Of a stretch of 64,000 nucleotides of DNA, positions 43,244 to 51,970 are shown piece after piece. The stretch's first letter is position 1. Every line of letters begins with the position of its first letter. Source of the DNA: Streptomyces atroolivaceus (GTDB taxonomy: Bacteria; Actinomycetota; Actinomycetes; Streptomycetales; Streptomycetaceae); assembly GCF_000717025.1 (NCBI RefSeq), contig NZ_JNXG01000005.1, forward strand, positions 124,001-188,000. The letters run 5' to 3'. The position numbers were made by a program, and so were the translations under genes. The notes beneath the pieces are model-generated. The model saw only the letters and a program-made list of their open reading frames with translations, did not search any database and was not told the DNA's origin.

Positions 43244-44779
43244 TCACCGCTGTACGCAGGCCGCCGGCGAGGTGCCAGGCTCCGTCAGGGGCATGCCCAG
43301 CTGAGCGCGTTCGGTGAGCCAGCGGGTCGGCCGGTGCCGCGGGTCGCCGGTGGTGGCGTGCAGGGCCCGCTGGAGGTCCAGCATCCGGGCGGCGCCGATC
43401 CGGTCGCCCCAGGCCAGCGGGCCGGCCGGATAACCGAGGCCGGCCGTCACGGCGAGGTCGATGTCCGCCGGGGCGGCCAGTGAGCGCTCCGCGATCGAAG
43501 CGGCGACCGAGACCACCGAGGCGAGCAGCCGCTGTGCCACCGAACCCGCTGTGTCCCGGACCACCGACACGGCCCACGGCTCCCCGCCGTCCGCAGCACG
43601 GGCCAGGACGGCGCGGGCGTCCCGCGCGGCGGCCGGATCGGCCGCGGGCGTCACCGCGAGTACCCGGCGACGGCCGGCCGGGGCCAGCGGGTCGACGCCG
43701 AAGGTGCGTGGGGCGGGCAGTCCCAGCGAGGCCACCGCCGCTGCGACGGTGGTGCCCCACACGGGCACGAGGACCAGGGCGCCGTCGGTGGGCTGCGGGC
43801 CGCTCTCGACCGTGGCCCCGGCGGCGGCCAGTGCGGTCCGCAGACCTGCGGCGTCCTCGCCGCCCGCGACGAACACCGGGCGGTCCGCGTCGCCCGTCAC
43901 CGGCGGCTCCGGGGCCGGGAGGGCCGCCTCGGGGCCGTGGGCGAACCAGCCCTGTCCGGTCTTGCGGCCGTGCAGGCCGGCGGTCACCCGGTTCGGGGTG
44001 AGGTAGGAGGGGCGGAGCCGGTCCTCGTGGCGGAAGCCCTGCCAGATCGAGTCGATCACGGCGGCCGTGACGTCGAGCCCCGTGAGGTCCATCAGTTCGA
44101 AGGGACCCATGCGCAGCCCCAGGACGTCCCTGGCGATCCGGTCGATCCCGGCCGGATCCGCGACGGACTCCTCCAGCAGTGCCAGCGCTTCCGTCACCAG
44201 CCCACGCCCGGCGTGGTTGACCAGGAAGCCAGGGGTGTCGGCGACCGTGACCGCGCGGTGCCCGCAGCTCTCGACCAGCTCCGTGAGAGCCGGCGGGATC
44301 CCGGGACGGGTGGCGGCGCCCGGCACGACCTCGACGATCTTCATCAGCGGCACGGGGTTGAAGAAGTGCAGCCCCGCCAGCCTCCCCGGGTCCCTCAGCG
44401 AGGCGGCGATCCGGGTCACCGAAAGGGACGAGGTGTTGGTCGCGAAGACCGTGGAGTCCGGCAGGGCCTCCTCCAGCTTCCCGAAGACCTCGGCCTTGGT
44501 GTCCAGGTCCTCCCGTACGGCCTCGATGACCAGCTCGACCTCGGGGCCCGGCGCCCACGGGTCGTCCAGCGGGACCAGCCGTTCCAGGGCCGCGGCGGAG
44601 TCCCCGGCGGACATCCGGCCCTTCTGGACCGCGCGCTCCAGCATGGACCGTACGAAGTCCACGGCAGCTGTCACCGCCTCGGTCCGGACGTCACAGAGCT
44701 CGACGGTGTGCCCGGCCGAAGCGGCCCACTGGGCGATGCCCCGGCCCATGGCTCCGGCTCCGACGATCCTGATACGCAT
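43244..44779 (-). CDS. 3-hydroxyacyl-CoA dehydrogenase (PaaH type)
   Basis: A 511-aa NAD-dependent enzyme starting at ATG 44779. The Rossmann motif is IRIVGAGAMGRGIAQWAASAGH. The catalytic His-Glu region is ATNTSSLSVTRIAASL with LHFFNPVPLMKIVEVV. ADTPGFLVNHAGRGLVTEAL follows, and a second partial 3HCDH domain near the end (VAERSLAAPADIDLAVTAGLGYPAGPLAWGD) gives the two-domain PaaH-like size. It would oxidise (S)-3-hydroxyacyl-CoA to 3-oxoacyl-CoA. It is followed 68 bp upstream by the CoA-transferase genes on the same strand, so they are probably one operon. Confidence 0.92.
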   Translation of the reverse strand: MRIRIVGAGAMGRGIAQWAASAGHTVELCDVRTEAVTAAVDFVRSMLERAVQKGRMSAGDSAAALERLVPLDDPWAPGPEVELVIEAVREDLDTKAEVFGKLEEALPDSTVFATNTSSLSVTRIAASLRDPGRLAGLHFFNPVPLMKIVEVVPGAATRPGIPPALTELVESCGHRAVTVADTPGFLVNHAGRGLVTEALALLEESVADPAGIDRIARDVLGLRMGPFELMDLTGLDVTAAVIDSIWQGFRHEDRLRPSYLTPNRVTAGLHGRKTGQGWFAHGPEAALPAPEPPVTGDADRPVFVAGGEDAAGLRTALAAAGATVESGPQPTDGALVLVPVWGTTVAAAVASLGLPAPRTFGVDPLAPAGRRRVLAVTPAADPAAARDARAVLARAADGGEPWAVSVVRDTAGSVAQRLLASVVSVAASIAERSLAAPADIDLAVTAGLGYPAGPLAWGDRIGAARMLDLQRALHATTGDPRHRPTRWLTERAQLGMPLTEPGTSPAACVQR

Positions 44780-44847
44780 GGCGGTTACGTCCTCTCGGCA
44801 GGTGTGGTCGATGTCAGCTAAGGCAGCGCGGCCGGATGAGGCCGGTC

Positions 44848-45627
44848 TCAGCGAAGGTAGACCCGGCCGGGGTCGACATCCTCGCGCAGGAGGCGCAGTT
44901 CCGCCCCGGTCGGCGGGGGCACGGTCCCGACGGAACCGGCGACCCGGAGGTCCCAGCCGGTGGCCTCCCGGACCTGTTCCACCGTCACACCCGGTTGTAC
45001 GGCGACGAGCCGGAGCTCCTCCCCGACGCCGGAGCGGGCCAGGATGCCCAGTTCGGTGATGACCCGGGTGACTCCCGCGCCCAGCGGCCGGATGCCCTCG
45101 GCGATCGCGCGGTCCGGGCCCGGTGTGGTGCAGAAGTCCAGGGTCTCCGTGAAGGAGCGTGGGTCGTGCCGGCGCATCACCACGAACACCTCGCGGGAGT
45201 TGGCCATCACCTCGATGGCGCCGCCCGAACCGGGAAGCCGCACCGTGGGGTTCTCCCAGTCGCCGATGACGGAGGTGTTCAGGTTCCCCCACCGGTCGAT
45301 CTGCGCGGCGCCGAGGAATCCCACGTCGATGTGGCCGCCCTGGAGCACGCAGCCGAACAGCGCCGGCATCGACAGCACGGCCTCCGCGCCCGAGATGAGG
45401 ACCGCGTCCGCGATGGTCTCCGGCAGATGCGAGGGGTGCGCCCCGCAGACCCCGGACTCGTACACGACCTCGATCTGCGGCGCGACCGTCAGACGGGCGA
45501 GCTCGGTGGCCAGCGTCGGCAGCCCGATGCCGGCGAACACCGTGCGGCGGGCGGCCAGTTCACGGGAAGCGACGACGGAGAGCAGCTCGGACGAGGTGGC
45601 GGCTGCCTCCGGTGCGGTGGTGGTCAT
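44848..45627 (-). CDS. CoA-transferase subunit B (GctB/CatJ type)
   Basis: A 259-aa subunit starting at ATG 45627 behind GAAGGA. It belongs to family I CoA-transferases of the glutaconate/3-oxoadipate branch, where the pair transfers CoA from a donor such as succinyl- or acetyl-CoA to a carboxylic acid. FAGIGLPTLATELARL and VVYESGVCGAHPSHLP are family-typical; the catalytic Glu is expected within VVYESG. It follows subunit A by 26 bp. Confidence 0.88.
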   Translation of the reverse strand: MTTTAPEAAATSSELLSVVASRELAARRTVFAGIGLPTLATELARLTVAPQIEVVYESGVCGAHPSHLPETIADAVLISGAEAVLSMPALFGCVLQGGHIDVGFLGAAQIDRWGNLNTSVIGDWENPTVRLPGSGGAIEVMANSREVFVVMRRHDPRSFTETLDFCTTPGPDRAIAEGIRPLGAGVTRVITELGILARSGVGEELRLVAVQPGVTVEQVREATGWDLRVAGSVGTVPPPTGAELRLLREDVDPGRVYLR

Positions 45628-45653
45628 GGTCCGTTCCTTCCCCGGCGGCGCGT

Positions 45654-46661
45654 TCACAGCCGCCGCCCGTAGTTCACCGGTTCGCTGAGCGCCTCGCCCA
45701 CGGCGAGCCCCGCCCAGAAGTCCTCACCCAGCTTGTCGACGTACTCGGCGTGGTCGGCCGTCCCGTACACCCACTCCGCCAGCCACTCCCGCAGCCGCTC
45801 CGGATCCCTGCTGATGTGCGACCAGGCCCGGTAGAAGGCGTTGTCGCGGTCGTAGTACCCCTGCGCGAAGGACGGGTGCGCGCCGCGCGGGCAGACGACG
45901 ACGGCGTCCACGGCGTGGGACGGGACCAGTGTGCGGTTGGGATCGGAGCGGACCACCTCGTCCTCGACGATCTCCTCGACGACGACGATCGCCTTGTCCG
46001 CCGCGTACACCGCCTCGGCCTGGATGCCGGTCAGCCCCCAGATCTGGGTGTTGCCCCGACGGTCGGCCCGCTGGGCGTGGATGATCGTCACGTCCGGGTT
46101 CACGGGCGGCACGACGTAGATCTGCTCCTGCTCGCCGTCGGGCCCGGGGTAGGGCGACGTCACCTTGCGCAGGTCGCTGTTGACGCCCGGCAGATCACTG
46201 CCGCCGTAGCTGCGCAGCGGGTAGAAGGGCAGCCGCTGGGAGCCCGCGAGGTAGCGGCAGACCATCCCGTAGTGGCTGTACTCCTCGAACGCGAGCGGAG
46301 CCGGATCGGCGCGCTCGATCCTGCGCCGCAGCTCACCGAGCGAACCGGCGGAGGAGTTGCCCACGAAGGAGGAGACCAGCCGCGAGACGCAGCCCGCGGC
46401 GATCATCTGGTCCACCACGATGTCCGCCGTCATCCGTACGACGGTGAGGTCCTTGCGGCCCTGGCGGATGATCTCGTGCCCGGCGGCGGTGGGGACGAGG
46501 TGGGTGAACCCTTCGATGCTGACGGTGGCTCCGTCGTGCACGAAGGCGGCGACGGCCTCCTTCATCGACATGACTTTGCTGGGCCCGTCGGCCGTATCCG
46601 TCCGCTCCACGGTGCTCCTCGGCGAGTGCGTGCTGGTCGCCCTTACGGTGTCAGCGGCCAT
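45654..46661 (-). CDS. CoA-transferase subunit A (GctA/CatI type)
   Basis: Up to 335 aa from ATG 46661, with no clear ribosome site; TATTGG 12 bases upstream might allow a nearly leaderless transcript. The likely core begins near SMKEAVAAFVHDGATVSIEGFTHLVPTAAG. Then LTVVRMTADIVVDQMIAAGCV and IIHAQRADRRGNTQIWG follow, as in GctA/CatI-like subunits. It is the first gene of a three-gene minus-strand operon divergent from a LysR regulator. The acceptor acid is unknown; glutaconate, 3-oxoadipate and short enoates are candidates. Confidence 0.88.
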   Translation of the reverse strand: MAADTVRATSTHSPRSTVERTDTADGPSKVMSMKEAVAAFVHDGATVSIEGFTHLVPTAAGHEIIRQGRKDLTVVRMTADIVVDQMIAAGCVSRLVSSFVGNSSAGSLGELRRRIERADPAPLAFEEYSHYGMVCRYLAGSQRLPFYPLRSYGGSDLPGVNSDLRKVTSPYPGPDGEQEQIYVVPPVNPDVTIIHAQRADRRGNTQIWGLTGIQAEAVYAADKAIVVVEEIVEDEVVRSDPNRTLVPSHAVDAVVVCPRGAHPSFAQGYYDRDNAFYRAWSHISRDPERLREWLAEWVYGTADHAEYVDKLGEDFWAGLAVGEALSEPVNYGRRL

Positions 46662-46663
46662 TG

Positions 46664-46677
46664 ATTGCTGTCCAATA
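46664..46677. promoter_or_regulatory. ATTG-N5-CAAT palindrome between CoA-transferase and LysR genes
   Basis: ATTGCTGTCCAAT (46664-46676) is a LysR-type palindrome, and its minus strand reads TATTGGAC (46677-46670). The same octamer occurs at 47663 before the thiolase. Confidence 0.5.
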
Positions 46678-46726
46678 CCAAATTAAGGTCAGATCAAGAC
46701 CCTTGGTTAATGAATGGAAAGCTCCG

Positions 46727-47617
46727 ATGGAACTGCGTCATCTGACCGCGTTCACCGCCGTCGCCGAGGAACTGCACTTCGGCCGCGCCGCCAAACGGCT
46801 GCAGATGGCCCAGCCCCCGCTCAGCCAGCAGATCCGGCAGCTGGAGAAGGAGCTCGGCGTCCAGCTCTTCGAGCGCAACACCCGCTCGGTTCGGCTCACC
46901 AGCGCGGGGGAGTCCTTCCTGGAGCCCGTACGGACCGTGCTCGACGACATCGACACGGCGGTACGGGCCGCCAAGGCCGCCGGACGCGGGGAGTACGGCC
47001 GGGTCACCATCGGCTTCGCCGGCGCCTCCAGCCACGAGACGCTGCCCCTGCTGACCCGGGCGGTGCGGGCCGCCCACCCCGGGATCGAGCTGGCCATGAA
47101 GGGCCAGACGTACGCCAACGTCGCCCTCTCCCGGGTCGCCGACGGCTCCCTCGACCTGGGGTTCGTCCGGCTCCCGGTCACCCAGCCCGGGGTGGCCTAC
47201 CGGGTGATCGACGAGGAGGAACTGCTGTGCGCGCTGCCCTCCGACCACCGCCTCGCCCGCCTGGAGAGCATCCCCATCGGGGTGCTCGCCGACGAACCCT
47301 TCGTCTCCTTCCCCGCGAACGCCGGCTCCACCGTGCGCGACGCGATGGTCCAGGCGTGCGAGGCCACCGGCTTCAACCCGCGCGTGGTGCAGGAGGCCCC
47401 CGACTCCTACACGATCCTGGCCCTCGTCGCCGCGGGCGTCGGAGTCACGCTCACGGTGTCCTCCGTCCGGCACATCCAGCAGAACGGGCTGGTCTACCGG
47501 TCCCTGGCCGGCCCGCCCATCCGGCGCCAGGCCGCTCTCGCCTGGCGTACGGACAACCCCTCGGCGGCCCTCCGTGCGGTCCTCGCCGTCGCCGAGGAGG
47601 CTCTGCCGACGCCGTAG
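46727..47617 (+). CDS. LysR-family regulator of the acyl-CoA cluster
   Basis: A 296-aa LysR regulator starting at ATG 46727 (MELRHLTAFTAVAEELHFGRAAKRLQMAQPPLSQQIRQLEKELG), a textbook N-terminal helix-turn-helix. The C-terminal co-inducer-binding domain follows (TIGFAGASSHETLPLL, DLGFVRLPVTQPGV). It diverges from the CoA-transferase operon and reads toward the thiolase, and both flanking promoters carry a TATTGGAC motif. It should activate these genes in response to the pathway substrate. Confidence 0.92.
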   Translation: MELRHLTAFTAVAEELHFGRAAKRLQMAQPPLSQQIRQLEKELGVQLFERNTRSVRLTSAGESFLEPVRTVLDDIDTAVRAAKAAGRGEYGRVTIGFAGASSHETLPLLTRAVRAAHPGIELAMKGQTYANVALSRVADGSLDLGFVRLPVTQPGVAYRVIDEEELLCALPSDHRLARLESIPIGVLADEPFVSFPANAGSTVRDAMVQACEATGFNPRVVQEAPDSYTILALVAAGVGVTLTVSSVRHIQQNGLVYRSLAGPPIRRQAALAWRTDNPSAALRAVLAVAEEALPTP

Positions 47618-47662
47618 ACGCCCGATTGAGACGTGTGGCGTCTTGAATGTGAGGCAACTCGA

Positions 47663-47685
47663 TATTGGACCGACTCAGTGGTCCA
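47663..47685 (+). promoter_or_regulatory. TATTGGAC motif in a TGGACC-N8-GGTCCA repeat
   Basis: TGGACC (47666-47671) and GGTCCA (47680-47685) are inverted around eight bases, 50-70 bp before the thiolase start; the octamer TATTGGAC begins at 47663. It matches the motif upstream of the CoA-transferase genes. Confidence 0.5.
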
Positions 47686-47734
47686 GTGCGAAGGTCGCCC
47701 CACACATCCGAACCCTGCCGAAAGGTGTTCCGCC

Positions 47735-48961
47735 GTGCCCGACCAGACCGATGTCGTCATCTGCGAGCCGCTGCGCACACCCATCGGGCGTTTCGGCGGC
47801 GCGTTCGCCCAGCAGACCCCCGCCGCACTCGCCGCACGCGTCATCGCCGAGGTCGTCGCCCGCACGGGGGTCGACCCGGACCGGGTGGACGAGGTGATCC
47901 TCGGACACGCCTACCCCTCGTCCGAGGCCCCCGCCATCGGCCGGGTCGCCGCCCTGGACGCCGGACTCCCCGAGACCGTCACCGGCATCCAGACCGACCG
48001 GCGCTGCGGCTCCGGCCTCCAGGCCGTCCTCGACGCGGCCATGCAGATCCGGGCCGGGTTCAGCGACGTCGTCATCGCGGGCGGCGTCGACGTCATGAGC
48101 GCCGCCCCCTACTACACGCACGACGGACGCTGGGGCATCAAGGGCCCCGGCCTCCAGCTCCACGACTCGCTCGCCAGGGGCCGCGTCACCGCCGGCGGCG
48201 TCCACCACCCCGTCCCCGGCGGCATGATCGAGACCGCGGAGAACCTGCGCCGCGCCTACTCCGTCAGCCGCGCCGACCAGGACGCCCTCGCCCTGCGCTC
48301 GCAGGCCCGCGCCGCGCGCGCCGTGCGGGAGGGGCGCTACGACGCGGAGACCGTCCCCGTGACCGTACGCACCAGGAAGGGCGACACGGTCGTCACCGCC
48401 GACGAGCACCCCCGCCCCGACACCACCGCCGAGCAACTCGCGGCGCTGCGCCCGATCATGGCCAAGTCGGACCCCGAGGCCACGGTCACCGCGGGCAACG
48501 CCAGCGGCCAGAACGACGCCGCTGCCGCCTGTCTCGTCACCAGCGCCGCCACCGCCGAACGGCTCGGGCTCACCCCGCTCGTCCGTCTGGTCTCGTTCGC
48601 CCGCGCGGGTGTCCCCGCCGCGACGATGGGCATCGGCCCCGTCCCGGCCACCCACGCCGCACTCGGCCGTGCCGGTCTCACCCTCGCCGACCTCGACCTG
48701 ATCGAGATCAACGAGGCCTTCGCCGCCCAGGTCCTCGCCTGCACCCGGGAGCTGGGCCTCGGCGAGAAGGACCACGAGCAGCGGATCAACGTCAACGGAT
48801 CCGGCGTCTCGCTCGGCCACCCGGTCGGCGCCACCGGCGCCCGCATCCTCGCCACGCTCAGCCGGGAGATGCACCGCAGCGAGGTGCGCTACGGGCTGGA
48901 GACCATGTGCATCGGCGGGGGCCAGGGCCTCGCCGCGGTCTTCGAGCGCATCGCCTCCTGA
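47735..48961 (+). CDS. Acetyl-CoA C-acyltransferase (thiolase)
   Basis: A 408-aa thiolase from GTG 47735 with GAAAGG nine bases upstream. The nucleophilic Cys is visible in TDRRCGSGLQAV, and further active-site residues in GNASGQNDAA, EINEAFAAQ and NVNGSGVSLGHPVGATGAR; the final active-site Cys is in MCIGGGQGLA. It should cleave a 3-oxoacyl-CoA with CoA to acetyl-CoA and a shorter acyl-CoA. It lies downstream of the LysR gene and upstream of the symporter. Confidence 0.95.
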   Translation: MPDQTDVVICEPLRTPIGRFGGAFAQQTPAALAARVIAEVVARTGVDPDRVDEVILGHAYPSSEAPAIGRVAALDAGLPETVTGIQTDRRCGSGLQAVLDAAMQIRAGFSDVVIAGGVDVMSAAPYYTHDGRWGIKGPGLQLHDSLARGRVTAGGVHHPVPGGMIETAENLRRAYSVSRADQDALALRSQARAARAVREGRYDAETVPVTVRTRKGDTVVTADEHPRPDTTAEQLAALRPIMAKSDPEATVTAGNASGQNDAAAACLVTSAATAERLGLTPLVRLVSFARAGVPAATMGIGPVPATHAALGRAGLTLADLDLIEINEAFAAQVLACTRELGLGEKDHEQRINVNGSGVSLGHPVGATGARILATLSREMHRSEVRYGLETMCIGGGQGLAAVFERIAS

Positions 48962-49102
48962 CACCCCTTCACCGTCCCCTGCTCCGCCCCTTCTCCGTCC
49001 CCTTCTCCGTCCCCTCTCCACCACGCGACCCCACGGCGTCACGGGCGACGCCGGGTCAGCCGTGCCCCCATCCGCTTGTTCCACCAGTTCACGGGAGCCA
49101 CC

Positions 49103-50446
49103 ATGAGTGCGACCACCGCCACCGCACGCGAGCGAACGAAAGCCGCCAACCGCGCAGGGTTCGGAGCCTTCATCGGCTCCACCATCGAGTGGTTCGACTT
49201 CTACATCTACGGGACCGCGGCGGCGCTCGTCTTCGACAAGGTGTTCTTCCCCGAACTGGAAGGCCCCATAGGCACCCTGGTCGCCTTCGCCACCTTCTGG
49301 GTCGGCTTCCTCGCCCGCCCCATCGGCGGCATCATCTTCGGCCACTACGGAGACCGGCTCGGCCGCAAGAAGACCCTCGTCATCACCCTGCTGATGATGG
49401 GCATCTCGACCACCGCGATCGGCCTGCTGCCCGGCTACGCCTCCATCGGCGTCGCCGCCCCGATCCTGCTGGTCCTCATCCGCATGATCCAGGGCATCGG
49501 CCTCGGCGGCGAATGGGGCGGCTCCGTCCTGATCGCGTCCGAGCACGCCCCGAAGGGCAAGTCGGTGCTGTACGCGGCGTTCGCCCAGCAGGGATCGCCC
49601 GTCGGCAACACCCTCTCCACGGTGAGCTTCCTCGCCATCAGCCAGCTGCCCGACGACGCCTTCGTCTCCTGGGGCTGGCGGGTGCCCTTCCTCGCCTCCG
49701 CCGCACTCGTCATGGTGGGTCTGCTGGTCCGGCTGAAGGTCGCCGAGTCCCCGGCCATGGCCAAGCTCATCGAGAAGAAGGAAGTCGTCAAGCTCCCGCT
49801 GACCGAGGTCCTGCGCAGCCACCCCATGCTGATCGTCCTCGGCATCGGCGCCTGCACCATCGGCCTGTCCGCGACGTACTTCAAGTCGACGTTCGCCCTG
49901 TCCTGGGCCACCACGTCCCTCGACTTCGACCGCAGCTCGTTCCTGACGATCATCCTCGTCGCCAACATCACCCAGATCATCGTCCAGCCCTTCGGCGCCC
50001 TCATCGCCACCCGGATGAAGAGCTGGTCCCGCGCGGTGACCGTGATGCTGGTCCCCGAGCTGGTCCTGATGCCGGTCATGTTCGTCCTCATCAGCACCGA
50101 GAACTACGGCCTCGCGATGCTCGGTGTCGCCGTCGCCACGATCCCCCACTGCCTCTACTACGCGGCACTCGCCGGAATGCTCGCCAGCCGCTTCCCGGCC
50201 CACCTGCGCTACACCGGCATCTCGCTCTGCTACCAGCTCTGCGGCACCCTGCTCGGTGGCACGACCCCGATCGTCGGCCAGTTCCTGCTCAACCGGACCG
50301 GCTCCATCACCGCCGTCATCGCGTACGCCGTCTTCCAGGTGGCGCTGACCCTGGGCTGCATGCTCCTGCTGCTCAAGCGCCCCAACCACGACGAGCAGGC
50401 CGCCGAGCCGGTCGCCGCCCCCCGCACCGCGCCCGTCACCGCCTGA
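49103..50446 (+). CDS. MHS-family MFS symporter
   Basis: A 447-aa twelve-segment transporter starting at ATG 49103 behind GGGAG. GAFIGSTIEWFDFYIYGTAAALVF, FWVGFLARPIGGIIFGHYGDRLGRKK and GIGLGGEWGGSVLIASEHAPKGK mark the metabolite:H+ symporter (ShiA/KgtP) branch, which imports dicarboxylates, aromatic acids or shikimate with protons. It is 141 bp after the thiolase and 31 bp before the hydratase, so it probably carries the pathway substrate. An upstream pyrimidine-rich stretch (about 48964-49020) has repeated CTTCTCCGTCC units. Confidence 0.92.
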   Translation: MSATTATARERTKAANRAGFGAFIGSTIEWFDFYIYGTAAALVFDKVFFPELEGPIGTLVAFATFWVGFLARPIGGIIFGHYGDRLGRKKTLVITLLMMGISTTAIGLLPGYASIGVAAPILLVLIRMIQGIGLGGEWGGSVLIASEHAPKGKSVLYAAFAQQGSPVGNTLSTVSFLAISQLPDDAFVSWGWRVPFLASAALVMVGLLVRLKVAESPAMAKLIEKKEVVKLPLTEVLRSHPMLIVLGIGACTIGLSATYFKSTFALSWATTSLDFDRSSFLTIILVANITQIIVQPFGALIATRMKSWSRAVTVMLVPELVLMPVMFVLISTENYGLAMLGVAVATIPHCLYYAALAGMLASRFPAHLRYTGISLCYQLCGTLLGGTTPIVGQFLLNRTGSITAVIAYAVFQVALTLGCMLLLLKRPNHDEQAAEPVAAPRTAPVTA

Positions 50447-50477
50447 CCGCCCGTACACGCAGAACGGAGTACCGCCC

Positions 50478-50936
50478 ATGCCGCTGACCGTGCACGGCAT
50501 CCCGGAGATCCTCGCCCTCGGCGGGCGCGACCTCGGACACTCGGAGTGGAAGGAGGTCACCCAGGAGCTGATCGACGCCTACGCGCACGTCTCGGGGGAC
50601 CACCAGTGGATCCACACCGACGTCGAACGCGCCGCCGCCGGCCCGTACGGGCGCACCATCGCGCACGGCTACATGGTGCTGAGCTGGGGCATCCCGATGT
50701 TCGGCGAGCTGCTCCGGGTGAGCGGCGTGGGACGCGCGCTCAACTACGGGGTCAACCGGGTCAGGTACCCGGCGCCCGTCCCCGTGGGCAGCCGTGTCCG
50801 CCTGCACGCCACCGTCACGGGGGTGACCGAGGTCGCGCGGGGCGGCGTACAGATGACGCGTGGCTTCACCTTCGAGCTGGAGGGCTCGGAGAAGCCGGCC
50901 TGCGTCGCCGAGTCGCTGACGCACTTCTACCCCTGA
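50478..50936 (+). CDS. MaoC-like enoyl-CoA hydratase
   Basis: A 152-aa hot-dog fold protein. The hydratase 2 motif is present: DAYAHVSGDHQWIHTD (Asp and His), with GRTIAHGYMVLSW later. It would add water to a 2-enoyl-CoA, giving a 3-hydroxyacyl-CoA; MaoC-type hydratases generally make the (R) form, whereas the dehydrogenase in this cluster is of the (S) type, a possible mismatch. It ends ten bases into the tail of the convergent LysR gene. Confidence 0.88.
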   Translation: MPLTVHGIPEILALGGRDLGHSEWKEVTQELIDAYAHVSGDHQWIHTDVERAAAGPYGRTIAHGYMVLSWGIPMFGELLRVSGVGRALNYGVNRVRYPAPVPVGSRVRLHATVTGVTEVARGGVQMTRGFTFELEGSEKPACVAESLTHFYP

Positions 50937-51865
50937 GGGGCTCCGGCGGCCCGTGGCCACGCCGGACCGGCCGTCGCCATCATCACCGGCCGTCGCGGAG
51001 CCTGGTCCGGAAGGCTTCGGAGACGGAGTGATGTCCGCCCGAGATCAGCGACGGCTCGAGAGCGGCTCTGCGGAGGCCAGGCGATGACCGTGGTCACCTC
51101 CGGTGCGTCCGTCACCGGCACGGCAACCACGTCGTCACGCAGTTGGGAGCGGCAGGAGTCGGGCGCCACCATCAAGGTCCGGCCAAGGGAGATGAGCTGC
51201 AGGAGCTGCGTGTGGCTGTGCACCTCGGGGCCCGGGCCGGCGGGGTAGGTACCGTCGGGCCCAGGCCAGCGGGGCGCGGGCAGATCCTCCACGTCGGTCA
51301 GGTCCTTCAGTCGCAGGTTTTCGCGGGTGGTCAGCGCGTGCCCGGCCGGCAGGACCGCGATCTGCCCTTCGGTGAGGAGTTCCTCGGTGTCGAAACCCGT
51401 CGTGTCATCGAACGGCTGGTGCAGTATCGCCACGTCCGCCCGTCCGTTGCGTAGGAGCCGTTCCTGCTCACCGGGAGCACAGAGCACCACGTCGACGCGG
51501 ATCGATCCGGGATCGGCGGCGTAGGCGTCGAGCAACTTCGCCAGCAGCTCGCCGGAGGCCCCGGCTTTGGTGGCCAGGACGAGACCGGGCCGGCCGGCGG
51601 CCGCAAGGGCCGCACGTCGAGTGCGGTGCTCAGCGGCTTCCATAGCGTCCAAGGCCGCACGGCCTTCACGCAGCAGGACGGTGCCGGCCTCGGTCAGGGT
51701 CACCGACCGGCTGGTGCGCAGCAGCAGCTCGGCGCCCAAGCGGCGTTCGAGCAGGCTGATCGCCCGTGACAACGGCGGCTGGGCCATGTTCAGCCGCTGC
51801 GCCGCCCGGCCGAAGTGCAGCTCTTCAGCGACGGCGACGAAGTAGCGCAGCTCACGTGACTCCAT
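50927..51865 (-). CDS. LysR-family regulator of the SDR gene
   Basis: A 312-aa LysR protein starting at ATG 51865 (MESRELRYFVAVAEELHFGRAAQRLNMAQPPLSRAISLLERRLG), followed by a normal co-inducer-binding domain (LVLATKAGASGELLAKL, VDVVLCAPGEQERLL). It is divergent from the SDR gene across 105 bp holding a perfect GATACCT inverted repeat. Such pairs typically control a quinone or aldehyde reductase, but no specific ligand is predictable. Confidence 0.9.
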   Translation of the reverse strand: MESRELRYFVAVAEELHFGRAAQRLNMAQPPLSRAISLLERRLGAELLLRTSRSVTLTEAGTVLLREGRAALDAMEAAEHRTRRAALAAAGRPGLVLATKAGASGELLAKLLDAYAADPGSIRVDVVLCAPGEQERLLRNGRADVAILHQPFDDTTGFDTEELLTEGQIAVLPAGHALTTRENLRLKDLTDVEDLPAPRWPGPDGTYPAGPGPEVHSHTQLLQLISLGRTLMVAPDSCRSQLRDDVVAVPVTDAPEVTTVIAWPPQSRSRAVADLGRTSLRLRSLPDQAPRRPVMMATAGPAWPRAAGAPQG

Positions 51866-51896
51866 CAGGAAAGGGTACGCGAGCAGCACCACCCAT

Positions 51897-51915
51897 CGAT
51901 ACCTACGAGGTATCG
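51897..51915. promoter_or_regulatory. CGATACCT-ACG-AGGTATCG operator
   Basis: A perfect 8-bp inverted repeat around ACG between the divergent LysR and SDR genes. It also satisfies the T-N11-A form of LysR binding sites. Confidence 0.6.
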
Positions 51916-51970
51916 CTCATGACCCGAGCGGTGTTGGACGCTCCGGCGGACAGGCCCGCACCATCGAGAC

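Noticed and set aside
47665..50560. Open frames of 940 codons (plus strand, another frame) and 961 codons (minus strand)
   Set aside because: Both are shadows of the thiolase and symporter genes, with low-complexity Arg/Gly/His-rich translations.
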